Assembly: GCA_030386875.1 (NCBI GenBank)
Contig: CM059556.1
Span: forward strand, 42,076,964 to 42,140,963
DNA length: 64,000 nucleotides
Direction of reading: 5' to 3'
Source: Morinoia aosen
Lineage: Eukaryota; Arthropoda; Malacostraca; Amphipoda; Talitridae
Shown here: in pieces, positions 12,401-24,400 of the stretch
How positions within the stretch are numbered: the first letter of the stretch is position 1
Layout of the letters: every line of letters starts with the position of its first letter
Program-made: the position numbers and the translations under genes
Notes under the pieces: model-generated
Databases searched by the model: none
What the model saw: only the letters and a program-made list of their open reading frames with translations
Told to the model about the DNA's origin: nothing

Positions 12401-15400
12401 ATTAGTGAGATTTGTACTTCACTCCCATCGTTTGGGTTAACAATGTGGCAGTTTCAACTGAAGCGCTTTCCTGTCAAACTATTTTACCTGCGATTTTATA
12501 CATAAATTTTAATAAAGCTATTCATATGAATTGCAATGCCATTTTAATGTCATCTTTAGCTTTGAATTGTCCTTTATACGCACTTTCCGTTCTAAAAATT
12601 TGGCATTTTTGACTTGCCTGTGCGTTGTTTGCAGGAAGTACTCCGAAATTTGGAGCAGAACCAGTCGCAGCTGGAACGCCTGAGTGAGCTGTCTGAGACG
12701 CTGCAGAAGACCCACCTGGACACCTTCGTCAAGAACCAGATGAGTCATATCAATTCCAGGTATCAACTGCTCCTGACCATGGCCAAGGACGTCGTGAAGA
12801 AAGTGGAGGCCACATTTGACCAGCACAAGCAGTTCGAGGCGGCGGTGGACACGGCCAACGAGTGGATGGACAACGTGCAGACGGTGGTCCAGGACTGTTC
12901 GAGCATCCCTGTGGACGCCAGCAAGGAGACGCTGGAGCGCCACCTGGAAATGGTGCAGTCGCTCATCAGGAAGCAGGAAGACGGGCAGGCGCTGGTCAAT
13001 CAGGCCGTCAACTGGGGCGAGAAAGTCCTCAGGAACACTCGGGCTGATGGAAGGGACGAAATTAACGAACGTATCGATGAGCTCCAGGGCGACTGGGACA
13101 AGCTCGTGAAGAGGATGTCCAGCACCAAAGTGAGCCTGGAGACTAGCTTGCTCGAGTGGACCGATATGAGCGCGTCGTACTCCAACATGCAGCAGTGGAT
13201 CAGCGAGAGAGAAGCCAAGCTTCAGCAGCTCAGCAACCAGATGGTGTCTGTGGCCAAACGGGGCTCAGGTATTTCTCAGCTTTGTTGTAGGAATTTTTCG
13301 GTCCTTTATTTCGCTGGCTACGACGGGTCCTTTACCTCCTGACCTACTGTAGATTACTTCATAAATCTATGTAACTGTGTGCTAAATATGTATACCCGGT
13401 GCCATGTATATGTCGAAAGTGTATCTGTGTTATCAAATACAACAAATAAATTACGGTTACTTTAGATGTCCCCTCAGGGGGCACAGGATAGGCAAGAGAC
13501 TTTCAAGTTTGTCTATTCCATGCTATTCTATGGCATCTGCAGGATTACGCTGTTAGGTTACCTCAGGTGCACGTAAGCCTTTGGGATTCTTTTTCAAACT
13601 TACTTCAATTTTTTCAGCGTTCATACTTTCCTCACCCTATTTTCTTTGTCTCTGTCCTTTTTCATTTCTGATTTCTGATTCGTTGTTTCTGAGTGCAGGG
13701 TACCCTGCCCTCGGTAGGAACACACCTTGTGTGGGGATATCCTGTTTTTTTACTGGCAAAATCAAATTGCCTTTCCTCTTCGCTCTCTTGAGATCGCTGT
13801 CAATATGGTTAGAGAGTCGTAAGCCAAATGAATACTAGTAAAAATAATTAAAGTTAAGTCTTAAGCAGCTGATGAGGTTAGAAACGAAATCATATTATCA
13901 TTTTAGATGCATTCCATGAATCAATTCTACATCGATGCGAAAAGCCATATTTTATCGTCCGTGATCCGAGAAGACAGAATTTGATCAATCTGTTGCATTG
14001 TTGTAGTGCCATTGTTGAACGTGAACCCCTGCAAATTTCAAGGTTTCCATTAAACGAGGCTGATTTTATTTCGTAGACTTGATTCTTTTCCACTTCACGA
14101 AAAGAAAACCCCCATATGATCACTTTTCTCATGCAAGAATTTCTTTATTAATCCGTATCGTGAAACCAACAGTAGCCTGTGGGATAACGTTCTTCTCAAA
14201 TAAAGTTTTTTATTTTCTCACCAGTTCAGCTGGAAACTGCCCCATAAACTCGTCCATTGTTAACCAGCGAACGTTCCCTCACTCGCAGGTCTGTCGCAGC
14301 GAGTCTCTTCGCTCAGCATCGGGGAAAGGAAGGCTAACCTGCGCAGGACGACCTGCATCGTGCAGGACATCGTGTCTTTCGAGCCTGTCATCGAGTCCGT
14401 CACCTCGAAGGCCACTGAAAGCCAGGCTGGTCAGGTACGTGCGCGGTATGCCGTGTGTGTTGTAGTTGTGTTGTGCCCGGTATACTGTGTGAATTACAGT
14501 GCATGTTGCATAGTGATGAAGTTGGATTGTTTGCTGTATACCGTGGTAGTAATTTCAAGTGCTCTGCTGTATACTGTGGTAGTTAGATTATTTGAGATTG
14601 TGTACTGTGGGAGATTACTTTGTGTGCTCTATACTGAGAGAGATTATTTGAAGTGCCGTATACTGTGAGAGTTGTATTGTTTGCGGTATATGATGATAGT
14701 TACATAGTACACGGAACACTGCACGTGTTACGCTTAATGTTGCGTTCTCTACAGTGTACGCTGCTAATCTTTGAGAATGTTTAGTGGTTTTTGTCTGAGA
14801 GAACTCTCTTTAAATGGCTGAATTCTTTCCATCATCCGAGAAAATTTCCAGGGTGTGTTCCATTAAAACGTGCAGGAACTTGAGGGACTTGACCACCTCA
14901 TTTTGATCGCTGTTAGTATTTTAAGAGTTAAAAACTTGAAAGAGCTATTACTATGACCTGCACTACTTCTACAACCAAAAGCATTATTTTTGAAGAATAC
15001 ATGAGGCACACATATGATTGTTACTTTACTGCTGTAAACATACACTACTAAATGCGCAGGTAAAGAGCGGTGCCTCGGAGATCTCAAGTAAGTACCAGAA
15101 CCTGACGAAGCAAGCCAAGGAGCTGCTGGAGCTGCAGCAGGAGATGGTGACCCAGCACCAGGACTTCGTGGACGCAGGTAACGAGTTCATGCACTGGCTT
15201 AGGTCGGCCAAAGAACGCATGACCAAGTGTGCGGAACCCACCGGAGACAAGGACACCATCAGCGGCAAAGCCACCGTCCTCAAAATGCTCCAGAACGAGC
15301 AAGAAGAAGGCCAGGAGAAGCTTGACAAAGCATTCCATCTCGCTGAGAAGGCATGCAGCTTGGCCGATGATGAGGACAAGGAAGTCATTGAGGAAGAAGT

Positions 15401-18400
15401 TGCCTTCCTGCAGGACGAATTCGATAAATTTTTGTAAGTTGCGATTTTCTTTCTCTACCTACTTCCCAATCTCATGAGTTGAGGGTTCTCTCATATTATC
15501 TTTGTAAGAACAAATTTTTTGACTATACTTTTGGGGATGTAGTCTAAGTGGTGGTTGGGTAAATAGGTGCAAGCAATTTACGCGTATAAGTTGAGCTCAG
15601 GTTTTAATTAAAGTTCTATTCATTTCTTAAAATAGCAAACTAGTAAATATATATTTATTTCGGTAAAAAAAGTTTTACAGAATTTGATTCGGCAAGTGAT
15701 GGAAAATGGATCCTGAACCGATCATGCGTCTTGTTTGGCGGGTGAGAGTGCGCTGTCCTGTTGTGATGCATCTATCTTACCTTGCATTTGGATTGCTTTT
15801 TGGCGTCTGTAAGTGAAGGAGTCGAAATTTGTTCAATGAGTAATAGTGTTTTCACTTTTGGATCGTGTTGACCAAGAATGAGCGGGAATTCTCATGCTTT
15901 AGGAAGTATGGAAAATTTTCTTAGGGAAAAATTGTTTTAGAACCCTTGCCTGAAAATTGTTCTTAAAAAGTCTGAGATGTCTTCACGAAACTTCTCCCAT
16001 TCTGGCAGCTGACCTAGTTAGTGTTAACAGTGGAAAGTTCCTCATCTGAAATACCATGATATCTGTGAGAAATACCTTCTTAAACTTGTCCTGAGAAAAC
16101 TTTGCCCGGGTCAATTGTTGTAATTTTGAAGATCTATGTGTTTATGAAATTTTGTGTCTTGATAAGAGATAATTTCAAATCCTTTTTTGACTTTGATATT
16201 TCTAGGAGCTTATGTTACCGTCATTTTTTTTCTGCATTGACCTCTCGGGGTTTTGCCTTTACGGTTATCCAAAGTCCGTCCAGCGGACTCACAATTGGAG
16301 ACACTGCATTGAGGAGCTAAACAATCTCTAATTTTGCTGTACGCGGGAGCGATGTTGTTCAACAAAAGCTCTACATGTGATATTTACTTCACTCAATGTG
16401 TCATTTAATAGTAAAAATATAGAAGTATATTGAAGATTTGACATTTTTAAACATTTATGAACCTTGCATTAGGTTTGTTGGTTAGTTTGGTTTATTTTAT
16501 GTCATGCGTTCTAGGACAGATACTGCTAGGTTATCCCAGCTATTGAAAGGCCTGGACTTCTATTTTTTGTACCAGCTGTTTCTTTCATTTTTAATCCCTT
16601 CTTTGCTATCTCTTCTTTGTCTTTTCTTCCTCTTTCCTCTTAACTTGCTTGTTCAATTTTTCTTCGTGGGAACACACCTTGTGCATAGATTCCCCATTTT
16701 CTACTGCGCGGACGAAATTGTTGTGGCTAGGGATTCTTAAAGTAATTATCATAAAGTGAAGCTCTCCTTCCTAAAAAGGGTGTTTTATTTCAGTTGATAT
16801 TGAAACATCCTTTGAATAAAATGAACCGTCCTGTTTACATTATTTTGATTGCCAAAATGAACTGCACCAATAAAATTTCAAGTAGATCATAATTTTCAAA
16901 TTCTAGGTTGCGTATCATGTGCCAAAGAGGGTGATCATGGAACCATTCCCTGAAGGTAGTGGCTTCTCGTCGTGTGTTACTTCAAATATCAGCTCAGTGA
17001 AACTGAGAAAATTCCAAATTGTTGCACTGTGGGCTCAACAATGCTCTTTTGGCGTCGTGAATACCCAATCTGAACGCTTTGATGCATGTGTTTTATTATT
17101 ATTCGTAACCATTTTTTAGTTATTGATATTTTTTCTTTCTTGATTTAGTATGTTTTATGCAATTACTCATGTAGGATAGCTAGTACTATTTATGCCCATT
17201 TCCTAATTACAATTTTTTATTGGTCCTTATGAATTTCCTCTCGCAGGACGCAAGTGGGCAAAACGAAGAACTTGCTAGAAATGGGCATCGTCAAGTGGAC
17301 GGAGTACGAAGACAAGTTCAAAGAATGCGAAGTGTGGGTCGCCAACATGGAATCTAAGGTGCACAACTACAACAAGCTTCAAAACACGGCGGAGGAGAAG
17401 CGAGCCGTTCTGGAAGAATTCCAAGCGCATCTGCAGAGCATTTTTGACTGGCAAAAGACTTTGGATTTGTTGAACATTCGCGCCCAACTTCTGCTGGAGA
17501 CCTGCGCGGACTCGCGCGTCAGCAACGCCGTTACCCAGCTGACCACGAAATACAACACGCTCCTGTCGCTTGCCAAGGAAGTCATGAGGCGACTAGAGAT
17601 CCACTTCCAGGAGCACCAGCAGCACAACCAACTGTATGCTGAGTGTAATGAATGGATTGAGACTACCAAGTTCAAGCTGGAGGAGTGCGATACAGGTACC
17701 ACATCTACCAGCGAGCTCCAGGAGAATTTGGCCACTGTGAAATCCATCAAAAATTCTTTAGAGCAGGGACAACACAAGTTGAGGTACGTGTTGGAGTTGA
17801 AAGAAAGAGTCATTTTAAATACGGAACAAGAGGGAGCCACCAAAATACAGCAAAACACTGAAAATATTCGTCTGCAATTCGAGCAACTGATTTCTGATAT
17901 CTACGGCCAACAGCAAGAAATAACTGCTCTATTGTCAAAGTCCGCTGAGACTGAAAAAATGTGCCAGGATGTCATGGAATGGATGGAGGAAATTCAGGTT
18001 AAGGCTCTTGAACAAGGGGTGTTGTTCAGCGACCTCAGCGAAAAGAGGGGAGCTCTTGAGAAGTATAGAATTATTATTCGTGACATTGCTGTCCATCATG
18101 ACATGATCGATAGACTTGCTGCCAAGAAAATTGAGGATGATGCCTCTCGAGAAATGGTGGACACGTGCATTAGTAAGTACGAAGCTTTAAAATCTCAGGT
18201 AGCAAAGAACATTAAAATCCTGGAAGGGTATGTGAAGCATCATGAAGGCTATTACCAGGCATACATGGACGCAACTGAATGGTTGAGGAAAATCAGCCTG
18301 GAGGGTCAACAATCTTGCGATTGTCACGGCGACAAATCGCAGGCTTTGGAGAAACAGGCCGGGCAACTGGAACTCAAAAACAAACTTGCGGAAGGTGAAA

Positions 18401-21400
18401 GCATCATCACCAAAGCCGTGACGCTCAACAAAAACCTCATGGAGACTACCTCTGTAGAGGGCAGAGACTCGCTCGCAGCGGAGGCGGAGAACCTCAAGCA
18501 GGAGTGGCTGGCGCTGCAGAACAACAACGGGGAGAACCTGCGCAACTTCAGCAAGTGTCTGCAGGCTTGGAAGGAATACCAGGAGGCGTACGATAAGTTC
18601 AGCGCTTGGTTGGTTGACTTCCAGAGCAACATCGAGACTGAACCCAAGGAGCCCACGCCGCAGGACCTCGACGAATGGAAGGTTAGATGGAATAGTTCTT
18701 CTTGTTCCTCTTTTGGCACAAATAAAAGCTACTTAGCGGGTGTAGGAACTGTCAGTAGTATTCAAGTTAAAGGTAAAATGCTGGTGGCGATCCTTGTTAA
18801 TATTGACGTTCTGATTTTTGTGAAAAATGGTTGTTTCTTACTCCTTTTTTCTTTTCTTGGGGCCATTAAATTGAGAATCGGTCCATACGAGGGAAGTATT
18901 TTTGCTGTACAGCCATACTCGTTTTCCCCTTTAGTTGAAAGTTGTTTATAACACGGATTATTGAATTAGCACTTTCTAATTAATCGTGGTAATCATTAGT
19001 CCACATAATTCCATTATTGCAGTATACGAATACTATTCTATTATTACATGTTGAAATATCTTCCCAATATAATTATTCAATAATTTTAATTAGAAGGTGT
19101 CTAGACGTCGTAAAACTGAGTACTTAGAATATCATGCTCGGTGACTCATATGAGGCACATGCAGCAGGCCAACGAACAGGACATCTGAGAGGCCCTTGTG
19201 AAGTAAGCAGAATGTGTTGAAAGTGCAAGTTAGTCTGCGTGAAGAGTAAATAATAAACGATGGAATGTCAGCAAGAAATAATTCTTGCGTGGAGATTTCC
19301 ATTAGTTATACCATTGAACTTACCGTGAATGAGATGGCTTTTTAAAATTTTATCTCATTTTAAAGATATCTTCATGAAAGTTCATGAAACGGAATTTCTT
19401 CACATGTAAATGAATTCCCTGTTGCAAGAATTTGTACTGATAAGCACTGAAATGAGAACAACAGGGAGTTAAGACTTATGAAGCACAGGATGTGCTTTTT
19501 TCTCCGGTTGAGCTCTGTGAACTTTTTATCTTTAACATGCATTTCGCTTCTACCGGTAATTTTTTACTCTGTAAGATCTGCATGCTTTTGGTACTATTGA
19601 TGATTCCATTTCACTTGATAATATGAGTTCAATTATCCCTCATTTCATTTACACTTTATACTTCTAATTTCTTCTTGTTGAAAAAATTGCTAGCTTCTTT
19701 GTGGCACAGCCCTGTTCTCATGAATGACATTACTTATCCTTAGTCATGTTCTGACATATGAAAACCTCGTTCCACCCTCCTTCATCCGTAGCACTGTTTT
19801 GACGGATTCATCCCTCTGCATGACTTGCCCCTCCTTCCAAAAACGAATTCTGTTCCTTCCTTATCCTCGCGCGTTGGGTAGCTCGTATAAAACCTGTTAC
19901 GCGGTTTGCTGATGCCGAGTTCACTGCATCACTGTGTCGCAACTTGCACTGTTCGCGACCTTGCAATCCGTTGTAGACTTTTGACAATCGCTACCAAAGA
20001 CCACTAAGCTTTATAGTAATTTCTAAACGTTAAGCTGGTCGAGCACTTTCAGTCTGACCTGTCAGATTTGATACCTACCGAATTATCATTTAACACAAAC
20101 TCAACGAGAGAATTTTTTCAACTCAAAAGTGGTTGGAACATCAAAGGCGGTTTTTTTGCTGCGTGTCGGATGTATTACAAAGTTGGTTTATTCTCATTGT
20201 TATATCAAAAATGAATACACTCCTGAGTAAAACTTGAAATGTATTCTACTTATGCGTAGATTACAATGATGATACGAGAAGAGAGGCTCTTTATGTTTGT
20301 AAGTCTACAGCTTTTGATGTAATAAATTTGTATTCTTGGAATATTGCGTCTTGCTACTATTGCGGCAGATATGATTCTTACTAAAGTCCTTCTTGTTCAT
20401 CTCGAGCACGGGGTGCGGTGTGGCACCCATGGTTATCTGTTTATAAATACCCAACCCTGATTGTACCCACATTGGAAGAGTCACTTTCCTATTATTTATG
20501 TCATTTGTGGTTTTCCCTTTGCACTGCATGCCGTGTTCCCCCTGCACCGCTACACTTCTCTCTACTGGTGGTACTGTGGTTGTGGCTACCCCACTGTCGC
20601 CCCTCGTGGTGGTGGCCTGCTGCTGCTACGGGGCTGTTACGGGGCTGTTGCGGGGCTGCTACGGTACTGTTACGGGGGGGTTGGGTCTCCATCTGCTCCT
20701 CCGCTACATATTGTGTGGTGTTGAGCTTCCTTCGTTTCCTTAATTAATGTGGCTCTAATTTCCTGCTTCTGTCTCATTCTCACTGTATATTCCCTGTATT
20801 TTGCCACTTACCTTGTCATTTGAATTATTTTCCTTAAATTGCTCTAATCATCTTGTAAACTAATTTTCCTAATTGCTTAAAAAACTTTTTTATCCTCCAT
20901 TTATCGTTTTAACCTAACTATTCTATTTACGTATAAGTTTTTCACGACTTCGTTGTAAATTTTACTGTGCTTTGACTACTTGACTACTAATTCGTAAAAT
21001 AAAATCAATACTTTAACCAATACAAGACCTGATGTGTTGAGATTTTGGTTTACCTCTCACTATTTTGCAAGTTCTGTTTTTGGTTTACTAAATATTCTAG
21101 CACCTTTCTTTTCATTTTTTCTCTGTTTGTTTGTTTCCATATTTTTGTTTCATTATCATGATCTGCTTGCTTTTTATATCTGTCATGTATTTTCGTTTAA
21201 TAACAAGCGTCTATAATTCCAAGTAAAGTGCTTCTGTAATTTCCATGTTGAATTTCACGTGACACTTCCAATTTATGTCCTTCAATAATCCCAATTTACT
21301 TCTCGTTAATTCTCACAATACTTTCAATTTAGTTCTCTTTCTTTTCTCAGTACTTCCAATTTACTTCTCTTGACTTTTTTAATATTTCAAATTTACTTTT

Positions 21401-24400
21401 CTTTACTTCCATCAATATTTCCCAATTTTTAAGATCTCGGGTTCCATGCTCATCATTTTCATGCATGAAATAATTTTTTTCTAGCATTTTGTTTCTTTCT
21501 CCATTTTTGTTTATGTATTTTTTTGATCACTTACCTTACTCTACACTCGCTCATCAATATTATTGCCGTCATTTTACGGCTACACCTTTTACAATTTCAC
21601 TTCGCATTTTTCTCTCCCCTTTATCATTAATTCCTGCTCCAATTTCTTTTGCTCGGCTTCCTCTTCTGCACACACCCTTAATTCATGCGTGACATGATTT
21701 TTTCTTACTGGACGTACAATCGCAACGCTTTATTTCTCCATAATCTGAGTATTCTACTGCCATAACTATATATTAACGCTACACTGCACGGTTTTTGCCT
21801 CATTTCTCCACGAAACTCGACTCTGCCATTTGACGCGTCAGCTCCCCGCACAGGGCCAACTGGAGGAGGGCTCGCAGCACAAGGCCGAGCTGGAGGCGCT
21901 GTGCGAGCGGTGTGAGATGCTCATGTCCTACTCCTGTCACCGCCCCGTCCGGGACCAGACCCTGGCCCTGCAGGCCCGCTACAGCAGCGCCATGGCCCAG
22001 CTCCAGGTGCGTTTGGGTCTAGACCCTGGCCCTGCAGGCCCGCTACAGCAGCGCCATGGCCCAGCTCCAGGTGCGTTTGGGGTCTAGACCCTGGCCCTGC
22101 AGGCCCGCTACAGCAGCGCCATGGCCCAGCTCCAGGTGCGTTTGGGTCTAGACCCTGGCCCTGCAGGCCCGCTACAGCAGCGCCATGGCCCAGCTCCAGG
22201 TGCGTTTGGGGTCTAGACCCTGGCCCTGCAGGCCCGCTACAGCAGCGCCATGGCCCAGCTCCAGGTGCGTTTTAGGTCTAGACCCTGGCCCTGCAGGCCC
22301 GCTACAGCAGCGCCATGGCCCAGCTCCAGGTGCGTTTGGGGTCTAGACCCTGGCCCTGCAGGCCCGCTACAGCAGCGCCATGGCCCAGCTCCAGGTGCGT
22401 TTTAGGTCTAGACCCTGGCCCTGCAGGCCCGCTACAGCAGCGCCATGGCCCAGCTCCAGGTGCGTGATTGTGTTTGTATCTAGACCCTGGCACTGAAAGA
22501 CTTGCTCCATCGGCGACATGACCCGACTGGCGGTCATGATCGAGCTGCAGATATAATTTCAGCATGGGATAATTTCAGCTCTTAACGATCAGCACTAAAA
22601 TGCCAACAAAGGACTACACTTGGCATATAGCTTTATCCCATTCATTCGCAGGAGCTCGCCTTCTTTCAAGTATGCGCGCAAACATTTCTTTCTCATCAAA
22701 TGACGAGACGTTGTTGTACCAAGTATAGTTTCGAGGAACGTGGAATGTTTCACTCGCAACACAATGTTTCACTCGCAACTGATCTCTTTGAATTGGGCAC
22801 GTTTTTGTGTTTTACATCAAAGGGAAGAAGTACTGCACGTGTGTGAGGCGATTTTCCTGTATATAATGTGTCAAATTTAACGCTAGTGGTGTGTTTCCAC
22901 TGAATTAGAATACCAGTTAAAATTTAAAAGTAGTCTTTTAACGAGTAAACATATTTGCCAGTCATCCCTGTGTTTCCAAAAGCGAAACACCTCAGTACAG
23001 GTCCGCGGAAAATAAATTTTCACGGGACATAGCGCTCCTCGCCATGAGGAGAAGATGAAATTATTGGTCATCCTTCCGTGACCACGCTCGTTGAAGCCTG
23101 ATGATCTGACATGCAAAAGTCGATTGTCAGTTATAGAAATGTTCGATACCTCGTATAATTGCAGAGCTTGGTGAGGGCGGTTCAGAAGAAACTGGTTGTC
23201 TGTTACATAACCTCGTATCATTGCAGATGTTGGTTGTCTGTTTCCTAACCTCACATCATTGCAGAGCCTGGTGGTGGTGGCTCAGAAGACCCTGACAGAC
23301 CACACGGAGTTCGTGACAGCCCAGGAGGAACTGGAGGCTTGGTTAGACAGGTCCCACGGGACCGTAGCCGAGTGCCAGGACGACTCTGGTTCTGAGAAAG
23401 AGGTATATATTATTTAATGTTATTTTAGGAGTCTAAGCGGCGCTTTACCAATTCTAACTAATCAGGAGATATAAAAACTTGCTCAAAATGAATTACCTAT
23501 GACAGTATAGCACATTCGTCCATATTACGTTAAGCCTCCTCAAATTTGCTTTAGTCCCTTATGGGGCTGTGAAGCTGCGACACTCGTGGATATTCAACTG
23601 CCTTTTTGATTTTTTCTGTTTTTTCTTCTTCGTTTGCTTGCTTGTGTGTGGGTGAAACAGTGAAAATTAAATTTTCGCCTCTCATTCCCATATTCAAAGT
23701 TCCACACGCGCACGCGCCTTTTCAAGTCACATAAGCTTTAACTAAAGCCCCACCTGCCTTGCTCACCTGCCTTGCTTACCTGCCTTGCTCACCTGCCTTG
23801 CTCATGGCAGGTGCGCGAGAAGCTGGAGACGCTGAAGAGCGTCTCGACGCGCGCTACAGAAGGCCTGCACCTGCTGGGGGTGCTCGGGGACGCGTACTCG
23901 AGGGCGGTGAGCATGGCGCCTGCCCAGCAGCAGGACAACCTCAGGTCCGAGTACACGAGACTCAGGGACAGCTACGACCGCCTCAACATCTCCATCAGCT
24001 CCGCCATCACCAAACTCAAGGTATATAAATTAGATGGAAATGAGCAGTGGCAAAGAACTAGACATATCATTCAGTGCTGGTGTACCCTTTAAAATTTGCA
24101 GTAACGCGTACGTCAGTGAAATTTGACCCCTGCTCTATGATTGAAAAATTATCGTTGGAGATTATTGAATTGCAGTTGTCTGCATGAATACTCAAGGTAC
24201 TAACGCCTCTGATCATGGCTGCTTGTTCTGCCAGCTTTGTCGTGTCTGTAATGTTGCAGTGGGATGCTTTCTGGAGGTACATTTACGTGTCTATATATAT
24301 TTGCTTTATGTGGTGAGTGTTTTTTATATGTAGTACACTTCTGTCAGGGTCTATTATTTGATTTGTAAATTGTTTTACTTTCTCCCGAAAGCGGACAATA

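Larger units (their letters stand above)
18682..21853 (+). other. Intron 11 (phase 0), 3.2 kb
   Basis: No transposon copy was recognised. There is a short CTGYTACGGGG-type repeat cluster at 20,625-20,680 and a pyrimidine-rich tract with recurring CAATTTACTTCTC words at 21,250-21,430. The acceptor is CTCCCCGCACAG. Confidence 0.75.

Noticed and set aside
18682-18951. Extension of exon 11 by read-through to the stop at 18,949-18,951
   Set aside because: The peptide after the donor is not helical, and a phase-0 splice to exon 12 restores spectrin-type sequence.
21958-22482. CRISPR array
   Set aside because: The repeats are contiguous 64-65 bp units without unique spacers, in a eukaryotic gene, and contain exon sequence.
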